A stretch of DNA of 64,000 nt from assembly GCF_036898095.1 (NCBI RefSeq), contig NC_090750.1, positions 87,849,767 through 87,913,766 on the forward strand, in the 5' to 3' direction. This DNA comes from Palaemon carinicauda. Its lineage: Eukaryota; Arthropoda; Malacostraca; Decapoda; Palaemonidae. Shown here piece after piece: positions 34,720 through 42,920 of this stretch (positions are counted from its first letter, which is position 1; each line of letters opens with the position of its first letter). Below the pieces are notes generated by a model. It saw nothing but the letters and a program-made list of their open reading frames with translations. It made no database searches and was not told the DNA's origin. Position numbers and translations under genes: made by a program.

Positions 34720-35872
34720 GTACAGTATGCCCTATAGGTGTTCATACACCTGCTACCTGTGCACGGTCTTCCAATGAGCCGAGCATGTGCACCATTGGTC
34801 TAGATGAAGGGTGCCACCCATCTCCCCTTACTTCTCCTCAGTTTTCTCTTCCTATGGATAATTTGGTTCTAAAAGGGGAAAGGTAAGCTCATGGTGAGGC
34901 AAGAGACACTGGCCATTGATCTCCTTATTCTTATGAGCAACTAGACGTTCCGTCATATCACTATGATAGTTTCCTTATGATTGATCTCTTCGGGATCACT
35001 CCCCATGTGATTGATCCTATCATCGTTCACAGCAAGATCTTTCACTATGTGGCGATCATTCCCATAATGATTGGTAACGGCGTGATCGTACTACTTGTAG
35101 CCCCCAGGTCATCATGGATATTCCCACGTGCTCATGAGTGCAGGAACAAAATCACTTGTCATCTGTTCCTTCTCCATGTGGACAGTCATGTGCTAATAAG
35201 TTGGAACAGAAGACCACCCAGAACTGTTCTTGCAAGCAGCATGCTGCCCTAACATGTGTGCTTAATCAGTGTCCAGGTTCTCGACAACAGAGAGATCAGT
35301 ACTCATGAAGCTAGCAAGCTCACTGCCCGATACGGTTTTTGTGAGTTGATAAATCAGGCGCCCATCTGGGCAGTTGACAACGCGATACTGTAGAGTTGTC
35401 TGTGTGGTTCATCACTGGGAAGAATAATGCTCAATTTCCAGGGGCAAGTTGAAGTTTAAGAGTAGTCTCTGCATCCTTGGATGACAGAAAGGCTAATTGC
35501 TCACTTGGGGATCACAAGTGATTGACTTGTTCATCAGATAACTGAACAGGAAACTCGTGGTGTTCTACTTCCTCGTTACAGACCCTCAGGAGGCATGGTA
35601 GGAGGTTTTTCAACACCTTTGGGACAACCTAGACATATTTACCTTCCTCCCTTCTCCCTGATTTGCCAATCAATCATTGGATTTTGGATGACATTGGTCT
35701 CAGTACTACCCAGGTGGCTCCCAGGTGACTGCATGATTAATGGTATCATGATCTAATTATGCTCTTGTTGAGGTGCTGAGAGAATTACCTCTATGGCACA
35801 ACCACCCAACTCTATCAGCTCCACCTACATAATTATTATCACTCAATGGAGTACCTTGCACTTCACAGGGCG
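34720..35872 (+). mobile_element. Old plus-strand DIRS remnant, RNase H-distal part
   Basis: Plus-strand translation near 35405-35450 reads VWFITGKNNAQF, matching ARFISGKRNVLAD of DIRS RNase H. At 35570-35700 it reads VTDPQEAW, VFQHLWDNLDIFTFLPSPLI and MTLVSVLPRWLPGD, matching VPDPKA, DAFQHKWDNLDVYAFPPFTLI and MTLVAPWWPERE. Stops interrupt it. DIRS A lies immediately downstream, and the recombinase part of the same type resumes beyond it at 42378, so A inserted into this older, opposite-strand DIRS. The part at 34720-35300 is too decayed to assign. Confidence 0.75.
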
Positions 35873-35917
35873 AAAATGATATTTTAATTATAAAATAAAT
35901 TTTTGAATATACTTACC

Positions 35918-36068
35918 CGGTGAATATATAGCTGCAACTCTGTTGCTCGACAGACAAACTGTACAGAAAAAACTCGCCAGCGATCGCTATACAGGTTGCG
36001 GGTGTGCCCAACAGCGCCATCTGTCGGCCAGATACCAAGCTCTATGTAAACAAAGACTCAATTTTCTC
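35918..36068. repeat. Left inverted terminal repeat of DIRS A
   Basis: Near-exact reverse complement of 42205-42356, e.g. CTCGCCAGCGATCGCTATAC and CCATCTGTCGGCCAGATACC. Confidence 0.95.
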
Positions 36069-36113
36069 CTCGTCCCACTGCGTCTCTATTGGGGAGGAAG
36101 GGAGGGTCATTTA

Positions 36114-36210
36114 ATTTATATATTCACCGGGTAAGTATATTCAAAAATTTATTTTATAATTAAAATATCATTTTTAAATATTTAACTTAGCCGGTGATTA
36201 TATAGCTGAT
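36114..36210. repeat. Internal complementary region of DIRS A
   Basis: 36114-36172 is the reverse complement of the left extremity (35873-35930). 36172-36206 is the reverse complement of the right extremity (42342-42377), with one base difference. The two join at AAATATCATTTTTAAATA. Confidence 0.92.
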
Positions 36211-36608
36211 TCACACCCAGGATGGTGGGTAGAGACCAGTAATATATGTTTACATTTTATGAGCTAAGAGTTTTTATTTCATTTTAGAAGTTATCAAAAT
36301 AACAAAAACAAAATAAATAGGTACCTGGTAAGGAAGTCGACTTGAACGATTACTCTGCCTTATAAGTACGTCTTCCTTACGGAGCCTCGCGATCCTCTTA
36401 GGATGCTGATCGACCCCTAGGAGCTGAAGTATCAAGGGTTGCAACCCATACAACAGGACCTCATCAAACCCCTAATCTAGGCACTCTCAAGAAATGACTT
36501 TGACCACCCGCCAAATCAACCAGGATGCGAAAGGCTTCTTAGCCTTCCGGACAACCCATAAAAACAACATTAAAAACATTTCAAGAGAAAGATTAAAAGG
36601 ATATGGAA

Positions 36609-39257
36609 TTAGGGAATTGTAGTGGTTGAGCCCTCACCCACTACTGCACTCGCTGCTACGAATGGTCCCAGTGTGTAGCAGTCCTCGTAAAGAGACTGGA
36701 CATCTTTTAGATAAAAAGACGCGAACACTGACTTGCTTCTCCTATAGGTTGCGTCCATTATACTTCGCAGAGATCTATTTTGCTTAAAGGCCACGGAAGT
36801 TGCAACAGCTCTAACTTCGTGCGTCTTCACCTTAAGCAAAGCTCGGTCTTCCTCACTCAGATGTGAATGAGCTTCTCGTATTAACAGTCTGATAAAGTAC
36901 GATAAAGCATTCTTTGACATCGGCAAAGATGGTTTCTTAACTGAACACCATAAAGCTTCAGATTGGCCTCGTAAAGGTTTGGTACGCTTTGAATAGAACT
37001 TAAGAGCTCTCACAGGGCATAAGACTCTTTCTAGTTCATTACCTACAATCTCCGATAAGCTGGGAATATCGAAAGATTTAGGCCAAGGCCGAGAAGGCAG
37101 CTCATTTTTGGCTAGAAAACCAAGTTGTAGCGAACAGGTGGCTTTTTCTGACGAAAATCCGATGTTCTTGCTGAAGGCATGAATCTCACTGACTCTTTTA
37201 GCTGAGGCTAAGCATACCAGGAAAAGAGTCTTTAGAGTGAGATCTTTCAGGGAGGCTGATTGTAGCGGCTCAAACCTGTCTGACATGAGGAATCTTAGTA
37301 CCACGTCTAAATTCCAACCAGGGGTAGCCAAACGACGCTCCTTGGTGGTCTCAAAAGACTTAAGGAGGTCTTGAAGATCTTTATTGTTGGAAAGATCTAA
37401 GCCTCTATGCCGGAAGACCGATGCCAACATGCTTCTGTAGCCCTTGATAGTGGGAGCTGAAAGGGATCGTCCTTTTCTCAGGTATAAGAGAAAATCAGCT
37501 ATTTGAGCTACAGAGGTACTGGTCGAGGATACAGAAACTGACTTGCACCAGTCTCGGAAGACTTCCCACTTCGATTGGTAGACTCTAATGGTGGATGCTC
37601 TCCTTGCTCTAGCAATCGCACTGGCTGCCTCCTTCGAAAAGCCTCTAGCTCTCGAGAGTCTTTCGATAGTCTGAAGGCAGTCAGACGAAGAGCGAGGAGG
37701 CTTTGGTGTACCTTCTTTACGTGAGGCTGACGTAGAAGGTCCACCCTTAGAGGAAGACTTATGGGAACGTCTACTAGCCATCGAAGTACCTCGGTGAACC
37801 ATTCTCTCGCGGGCCAGAGGGGAGCAACTAGCGTCAACCTTGTCCCTTCGTGAGAGGCGAACTTCTGCAGTACCTTGTTGACAATCTTGAACGGTGGGAA
37901 TGCGTAGAGATCCAGATGTGACCAATCTAGGAGAAAGGCATCTATATGTATTGCTGCTGGGTCCGGGACTGGGGAGCAATAGATTGGAAGCCTCTTGGTC
38001 AGCGAGGTTGCAAAGAGATCTATGGTTGGTTGGCCCCAAGTGGCCCAAAGTCTCTTGCACACATCCTTGTGGAGGGTCCATTCTGTTGGAATTACTTGCC
38101 CTTTCCGACTGAGACAATCTGCTATGACATTCAAGTTGCCTTGGATGAACCTCGTTACTAGGGAGATGTCTTGACCTTTTGACCAGATGAGCAGGTCCCT
38201 TGCGATCTCGTACAACGTCAGTGAGTGGGTCCCTCCTTGTTTGGAGATGTACGCCAAGGCCGTGGTGTCGTCTGAGTTTACTTCCACCACTTTGCCTCGA
38301 AGGAGAGACTTGAAGCTTTTCAAGGCCAGATGTACTGCCAACAGCTCCTTGCAGTTGATATGCATGCTCCTCTGACTCGAGTTCCACAGTCCTGAGCATT
38401 CCCGACCGTCTAGTGTCGCGCCCCAGCCCACGTCCGATGCGTCCGAGAAGAGAACGTGGTTGGGAGTCTGAACAGCCAGGGGAAGACCCTCTCTTAAGTT
38501 GATATTGTCCTTCCACCAAGTCAGACAAGACTTCATCTTTTCGGAAATCGGGATCGAGACCGCTTCTAGCGTCTTGTCCTTTTTCCAGTGAAAAGCTAGA
38601 TGGTATTGAAGCGGACGGAGGTGTAGTCTTCCTAGTGACACAAATTGTTCCAGGGATGATAGCGTCCCTACCAGACTCATCCACAGCCTGACTGAGCAGC
38701 GTTCCTTCTTCAGCATGTTCTGGATGAATAACAGGGCTTGACTTATTCTGGGGGCCGACGGAAAAGCCCAAAAAGCTAGACTGTGAATCTCCATCCCTAA
38801 ATACACAATAGTTTGGGATGGGACCAGTTGCGACTTTTCCAAATTGACTAGGAGTCCCAATTCCTTGGTCAGATCTAGAGTCCACTTGAGATCCTTCAGA
38901 CAGCGACGACTGGAAGAGGCTCTGAGAAGCCAGTCGTCCAAATAAAGGGAGGCTCGGATGTCCGATAAGTGGAGGAATTTGGCTACATTCCTCATCAGCC
39001 TCGTAAACACGAGAGGAGCTGTGCTTAGGCCAAAGCACAGGGCCCGAAACTGGTAGACCACATTTTCGAAAACAAATCTCAGAAAAGGTTGGGAGTCTGA
39101 GTGAATGGGGACGTGGAAGTAGGCGTCCCTTAGGTCTAGGGAGACCATCCAGTCTTCCCTTCTGACCGCTGCTAAGACTGACTTTGTGGTCTCCATGGAG
39201 AACTTCGTCTTTGTGACAAAGACATTCAGAGCACTGACGTCTAGCACCGGTCTCCAC
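36609..39257 (-). CDS. DIRS A tyrosine recombinase (overlaps RT frame)
   Basis: 882 open codons. The first 500 or so overlap the RT gene in another frame and have no recombinase similarity; the domain starts at about 37690 (SSSDCLQTIERLSRARGF). Core-binding part: ASTIRVYQSKWEVFRDWC, APTIKGYRSMLASVFRHRG. Catalytic part: Arg about 688 in LASAKRVSEIHAF, His 813 and Arg 816 in THEVRAVATS, Tyr 849 in FASFYLKDV. The conserved Trp/His position (about 839) is Arg in this copy (DATYRRSKS), while element B keeps Trp. It would integrate circular cDNA without a DDE integrase. It lies in the same frame as gag and is offset from RT. Translation start unknown. Confidence 0.88.
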   Translation of the reverse strand: METGARRQCSECLCHKDEVLHGDHKVSLSSGQKGRLDGLPRPKGRLLPRPHSLRLPTFSEICFRKCGLPVSGPVLWPKHSSSRVYEADEECSQIPPLIGHPSLPLFGRLASQSLFQSSLSEGSQVDSRSDQGIGTPSQFGKVATGPIPNYCVFRDGDSQSSFLGFSVGPQNKSSPVIHPEHAEEGTLLSQAVDESGRDAIIPGTICVTRKTTPPSASIPSSFSLEKGQDARSGLDPDFRKDEVLSDLVEGQYQLKRGSSPGCSDSQPRSLLGRIGRGLGRDTRRSGMLRTVELESEEHAYQLQGAVGSTSGLEKLQVSPSRQSGGSKLRRHHGLGVHLQTRRDPLTDVVRDRKGPAHLVKRSRHLPSNEVHPRQLECHSRLSQSERASNSNRMDPPQGCVQETLGHLGPTNHRSLCNLADQEASNLLLPSPGPSSNTYRCLSPRLVTSGSLRIPTVQDCQQGTAEVRLSRRDKVDASCSPLARERMVHRGTSMASRRSHKSSSKGGPSTSASRKEGTPKPPRSSSDCLQTIERLSRARGFSKEAASAIARARRASTIRVYQSKWEVFRDWCKSVSVSSTSTSVAQIADFLLYLRKGRSLSAPTIKGYRSMLASVFRHRGLDLSNNKDLQDLLKSFETTKERRLATPGWNLDVVLRFLMSDRFEPLQSASLKDLTLKTLFLVCLASAKRVSEIHAFSKNIGFSSEKATCSLQLGFLAKNELPSRPWPKSFDIPSLSEIVGNELERVLCPVRALKFYSKRTKPLRGQSEALWCSVKKPSLPMSKNALSYFIRLLIREAHSHLSEEDRALLKVKTHEVRAVATSVAFKQNRSLRSIMDATYRRSKSVFASFYLKDVQSLYEDCYTLGPFVAASAVVGEGSTTTIP

Positions 39258-39748
39258 CCTCCTGTCTTCTTTGAAACCAGGAAGAGGCGGTTGTAGAATC
39301 CCGGTGATTGAAGATCCGAGACTTTGACCACCGCTCCCTTCTCTAGCAAAAGAGACACTTCCAGTTTCAGGGCTTGTCTCTTTTCTTCCTCTCTGTACCT
39401 GGGAGAGAGATCGATGGGAGACGTTGCTAGAGGGGGTTTGCGTACAAAAGGGATTTTGTACCCCTCTCTGAGCAACTTCACAGATTGTGAATCTGCGCCT
39501 CTCCTCTCCCAGGCTTGCCAGAAGTTCTTGAGTCTGGCTCCCACTGCTGTCTGAAGTTGCGGGCAGTCAGACTCTGCCCTTAGAGGACTTGGATCCTTTC
39601 CTCTTCCCTCGCTTCCCTTCGGCACGAGCACCTCCTCTGCTGGAGGCTCTGCCACGAAAGGGCGGAATAAAGCGGGACGCTGGATTGTCAATCCTCGGTC
39701 TAGCAGACAATGTAGGCAAAGGGGGAGCTTTGCGAGCTGAGGACGCAA
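37508..39748 (-). CDS. DIRS A reverse transcriptase-RNase H
   Basis: 746 open codons. RT: FLVSKKTGGWRPVLDVSALN, MVSLDLRDAYFHVPIHSDS (Asp about 205), LCFGLSTAPLVFTRLM and SLYLDDWLLRASSS (Asp 271-272). RNase H: VLFSDASDVGWGATL (D436), NCKELLAVHLAL (E468), EVNSDDTTALAYISKQGG (D493) and NVIADCLSRKGQ (D544). The DIRS-specific segment follows: PTIDLFATSLTKRLPIYC, LYAFPPFKIVNKVLQ and TLVAPLWPAREWF. The 5' end overlaps gag by about 180 nt in the +1 frame relative to gag, and the 3' end overlaps the YR gene. Frameshifting or reinitiation must supply it. All catalytic residues are present. Confidence 0.92.
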   Translation of the reverse strand: MRPQLAKLPLCLHCLLDRGLTIQRPALFRPFVAEPPAEEVLVPKGSEGRGKDPSPLRAESDCPQLQTAVGARLKNFWQAWERRGADSQSVKLLREGYKIPFVRKPPLATSPIDLSPRYREEEKRQALKLEVSLLLEKGAVVKVSDLQSPGFYNRLFLVSKKTGGWRPVLDVSALNVFVTKTKFSMETTKSVLAAVRREDWMVSLDLRDAYFHVPIHSDSQPFLRFVFENVVYQFRALCFGLSTAPLVFTRLMRNVAKFLHLSDIRASLYLDDWLLRASSSRRCLKDLKWTLDLTKELGLLVNLEKSQLVPSQTIVYLGMEIHSLAFWAFPSAPRISQALLFIQNMLKKERCSVRLWMSLVGTLSSLEQFVSLGRLHLRPLQYHLAFHWKKDKTLEAVSIPISEKMKSCLTWWKDNINLREGLPLAVQTPNHVLFSDASDVGWGATLDGRECSGLWNSSQRSMHINCKELLAVHLALKSFKSLLRGKVVEVNSDDTTALAYISKQGGTHSLTLYEIARDLLIWSKGQDISLVTRFIQGNLNVIADCLSRKGQVIPTEWTLHKDVCKRLWATWGQPTIDLFATSLTKRLPIYCSPVPDPAAIHIDAFLLDWSHLDLYAFPPFKIVNKVLQKFASHEGTRLTLVAPLWPAREWFTEVLRWLVDVPISLPLRVDLLRQPHVKKVHQSLLALRLTAFRLSKDSRELEAFRRRQPVRLLEQGEHPPLESTNRSGKSSETGASQFLYPRPVPL

Positions 39749-41999
39749 CTAGATCGTGAGTGTCCTTCTGCACTAACGAAGCAGCAATTTCCTTTATCAA
39801 GACTTCTGGAAATAGGCACTTGGAAAGGGGAGCAAAGAGAAGCTCAGATCTCTGGCATGGTGTAACTCCAGCAGACAGGAACGAGCAGAGAGACTCTCGC
39901 TTTTTCAGGACTCCGGACGCAAATGAGGCAGCAAGCTCATTGGACCCATCACGGACGGCCTTGTCCATGCAGGACATAATGATCAAAGAAGTCTCTTTAT
40001 CTGTCGAAGAGATTTTCCTGCTCAGGGCTCCTAGGCACCAGTCTAAGAAGTTAAAGACTTCAAAAGCCCTAAAGATCCCTTTCATAAGGTGGTCCAGGTC
40101 CGATGATGACCAACAAATTTTAGAGCGTCTCATGGCAAGGCGGCGGGGAGAGTCTACAAGACTTGAGAAGTCGCCCTGGGCAGAGGCAGGAACTCCCAAG
40201 CCGAGAACTTCTCCCATGGCATACCAGACGCTCGATCTAGAAGAGAGTTTAGCAGGGGGAAAGGCAAATGCTGTCTTCCCTAAACTCTTCTTGGACTCTA
40301 ACCAGTCTCCTATCACCCGCAAAGCTCTCTTAGACGAGCGTGCGAGGACGAGTCTACTAAAGGCAGGTGCGGTAGAAGGCATGCCTAAAACAAACTCTGA
40401 CGGCGGAGAACGAGGAGCCACAGAAACAAACTGGTCAGGAAACAACTCTTTGAAAATAGCCAAAACTTTTCTAAAGTCCAAAGATGGTTGAGTTGACTTA
40501 GGCTCGTCCAGTTCTGATTGTTGATCATCTTGATGTGCAGCAACATCATCATCAGAAAGTTCCTCATCCGAAAACTGATGAGGAAACGGCAACGGAGTGG
40601 GTAACGTCTGGTTCGCTGAGTCCGGTCGCACTGGTGCATGCGTGACGGAGCCGGACGCAACGTCATGGAACTGCTGCACAGTCTGTGAACTGTCAACAAC
40701 CATGGGAGCGCGAGGACGCACAGCGTCTACCCGAGACTGTCTAGACCGACTGGGTTGCGCAGTGGAAACCACACTGGGTTGCGGAGGTTGACGCACCGCG
40801 TCAAAACAAGTCACCTCTGATGGTTGTTGAACGTCCAGAACGTCAACAACCACCTCCGTGCGTCGCTTAACGTCAACATGCAGCTGGCAACCCACACTGG
40901 ATCGCATCGGTGGAGGAACCCCCTCAACTGGTATACGCGAGAAGGTTACCTCAGCGTCAACAGGACGCACAACCGATCGCTTGGAAGGTTGTAGGCTAGG
41001 AGGTACGGCAGCAACCTTCTCCGCATGAAAGTCCTGCATCAAAGACGTAAGCTTGGACTGCATGTCTTGCAGCAAAGCCCATTTAGGGTCTACGGGAGCA
41101 GGTGCGGCAACAGACGGTGTTAGTGCCTGAAGCGGTACCACTTTGCCTCTCTTAGGCGGTGAGCAGTCATCAGATGACGGCAACGAGTCCGAACTGACCC
41201 AGTGGCTACAACCGGGATGTTGGACTTGTCCTGAAGGGACCGATTTACGTTTTAAAGGTCGTGAGACCTTGGTCCAAAGTTTCTTACGAGAAACACCTTC
41301 AGACGACAAGGTATAAATGGGCTCTCTCGTCTTACGTAGGTAGGGGCGATCTTGGGGAGATACGCCTGATACCATGGAGGGAACGTCTGTTCGCTGATTA
41401 AAGCCTCTCGAACCCATGCGTCGTGCGACATTGCTTCTCTCCTCGACTTGAGAGCTTGCAAGAGGTCCCGGACTAGGAGGACGACAGGCACGAACAGACG
41501 AACCCTCAAGCGCAACACTGTTCACAACACTATCACTTGGCACTTTAGCACTTCCCACTGCACTTTGGCACTTAAGCTCCTTAACATCCGCCATGAGCTG
41601 ATTGCGGTCACTTGCAAGGGACTCAACTCTCTCCCCCAGGGCATGGATGGCACGCATCATGTCAGCCATCGATGGTTCCTGAGTGCTAGGAGGGGGGTTA
41701 GGAACAACCACTACAGGGGAAGGAATAGGTTGTGGGGCATGAGGAGAGGAAACATCAATAGACCTAGAAGAACTTCTCCTAACTCTATCTCTCTCTAGCC
41801 TGCGTGTGTACTTTTCAAATTCGATAAAATCGAATTCCGAAAGGCCCACGCACTCCTCACACCGATCTTCCAATTGACAGGTTTTACCCCGACAATTGGA
41901 ACAAACAGTGTGAGGGTCGATAGAAGCCTTCGGAAGACGCCTAGAACAGTCCCTAGCATTGCATTTTCTAAATTTGGGAACTTGTGAAGGGTCAGCCAT
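39567..41999 (-). CDS. DIRS A gag-like protein
   Basis: 810 codons from MADPSQVPKFRKCNARDC (same start as element B; an upstream in-frame Met is not conserved). The head has C-x4-C, then DPHTVCSNCRGKTC and RCEECVGLSEFDF, a compact Cys/His cluster likely to bind zinc, followed by an Arg-rich stretch. A Ser/Pro/Val-rich middle with no known domain follows, then an acidic patch (SDEELSDDDVAAHQDD). The C-terminal half is conserved with B (SPPSEFVLGMPSTAPAFSRL, RSKICWSSSDLDHLMKGIF, KRESLCSFLSAGVTPCQRSE). The end is basic and Gly-rich (GRASSRGGARAEGKRGKRKG), fitting nucleic-acid binding. Presumed to form the particle; function inferred from position only. Confidence 0.85.
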   Translation of the reverse strand: MADPSQVPKFRKCNARDCSRRLPKASIDPHTVCSNCRGKTCQLEDRCEECVGLSEFDFIEFEKYTRRLERDRVRRSSSRSIDVSSPHAPQPIPSPVVVVPNPPPSTQEPSMADMMRAIHALGERVESLASDRNQLMADVKELKCQSAVGSAKVPSDSVVNSVALEGSSVRACRPPSPGPLASSQVEERSNVARRMGSRGFNQRTDVPSMVSGVSPQDRPYLRKTREPIYTLSSEGVSRKKLWTKVSRPLKRKSVPSGQVQHPGCSHWVSSDSLPSSDDCSPPKRGKVVPLQALTPSVAAPAPVDPKWALLQDMQSKLTSLMQDFHAEKVAAVPPSLQPSKRSVVRPVDAEVTFSRIPVEGVPPPMRSSVGCQLHVDVKRRTEVVVDVLDVQQPSEVTCFDAVRQPPQPSVVSTAQPSRSRQSRVDAVRPRAPMVVDSSQTVQQFHDVASGSVTHAPVRPDSANQTLPTPLPFPHQFSDEELSDDDVAAHQDDQQSELDEPKSTQPSLDFRKVLAIFKELFPDQFVSVAPRSPPSEFVLGMPSTAPAFSRLVLARSSKRALRVIGDWLESKKSLGKTAFAFPPAKLSSRSSVWYAMGEVLGLGVPASAQGDFSSLVDSPRRLAMRRSKICWSSSDLDHLMKGIFRAFEVFNFLDWCLGALSRKISSTDKETSLIIMSCMDKAVRDGSNELAASFASGVLKKRESLCSFLSAGVTPCQRSELLFAPLSKCLFPEVLIKEIAASLVQKDTHDLVASSARKAPPLPTLSARPRIDNPASRFIPPFRGRASSRGGARAEGKRGKRKGSKSSKGRV

Positions 42000-42204
42000 T
42001 TTGAATTGGTCAAGGGAAAATTCCAAAAAACGATCTAAGTCATCAACAATGAATCCGATACAAAAAAGAGTTCAAGGATTTATTTGAAGAAAAACCCTGC
42101 ACAGCGAAAGCTCAAAACCAGAATATAGTACTTCACCAAGATGATGTGAAAAACTCCAGTTTAGCAACAGCGAGTAAAGTACGTCTTGTCGACACGTCGA
42201 CAGA

Positions 42205-42356
42205 GAGAAAATTGAGTCTTTGTTTACATAGAGCTTGGTATCTGGCCGACAGATGGCGCTGTTGGGCACACCCGCAACCTGTATAGCGATCGCTGGCGAG
42301 TTTTTTCTGTACAGTTTGTCTGTCGAGCAACAGAGTTGCAGCTATATATTCACCGG
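42205..42356. repeat. Right inverted terminal repeat of DIRS A
   Basis: Reverse complement of 35918-36068, nearly exact by eye. Confidence 0.95.
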
Positions 42357-42377
42357 CTAAGTTAAATATTTAAAAAT

Positions 42378-42920
42378 ATCCCATATTTACGAGCGAAAGA
42401 CTTCCCCGTGGGGGTACGGCACAGATGTCTAGATTCTGGATACCTGCGAAAGTCCTCTGCAGCTCTCTACTAGGGGAAGTGGGCCATCTGCTCCAATTGG
42501 TGTCATAAAAGGAATACTTCTCCAGTTGAAGCCTCTGCAACTCATGTCTCTGTAATGAAAAACTATCAATTAGCCTTGAATCAGGTCTTCAGACAGAAGT
42601 ACTAAGACCTTTCCTCTCTTATGGGACTGTCTGTGTTCACAAGCATGGAAAAGTCTTATACACCCCAGGGATCTCAGTCTCCCCAAATGTAATATTACCA
42701 GAGTTCTCAAGTCTCCTATGTGTGCCCCACATGACCCTTCAAGATTAGCGTCACACAAGGATCTGACATTCGAGAGTGTCATCCCGCAAGACTTAGTGTA
42801 GGCGAAGCTAGTTGCAGAGTTGCAAGGCATCTCGCATGTCACTAGTCATTCAGAGGGATGGAAAGATGTTTCCTTGACTTTTGTTACAGAGTTCATGGTA
42901 GACCCAGAAACCAGTGGTCA
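42378..42920 (+). pseudogene. Old plus-strand DIRS remnant, recombinase part
   Basis: Plus-strand frames give GYLRKSSAALY, a stop, then GKWA at about 42436-42500 (matching LYLRKSSAAVYQAKWA of element E). At 42795-42895 they give AKLVAELQGISHVTSHSEGW and KDVSLTFVTEFM (matching AKRVSELHGLSYDVAHSRGW, ...FVPEFV). The first catalytic Arg is changed (AKRV to AKLV). It continues the remnant at 34720-35872 on the other side of DIRS A. Multiple frameshifts; nonfunctional. Confidence 0.75.

Larger units (their letters stand above)
35873..42377 (-). mobile_element. DIRS-type retrotransposon A, near intact
   Basis: 6.5 kb. Inverted terminal repeats 35918-36068 and 42205-42356; ICR 36114-36210. Three long minus-strand ORFs without internal stops: gag 41999-39567, RT-RNase H 39748-37508 and YR 39257-36609. 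It is closely related to element B over its whole length. The termini share the core AAAAT; no longer target duplication is seen, as expected for recombinase-mediated insertion. It sits inside an older plus-strand DIRS. The YR has a substitution at the conserved Trp. Confidence 0.95.

Noticed and set aside
38187..39554. Plus-strand ORFs within DIRS A (and the equivalents in B)
   Set aside because: Short, without family resemblance, and opposite to well-supported RT/YR frames: shadow ORFs.
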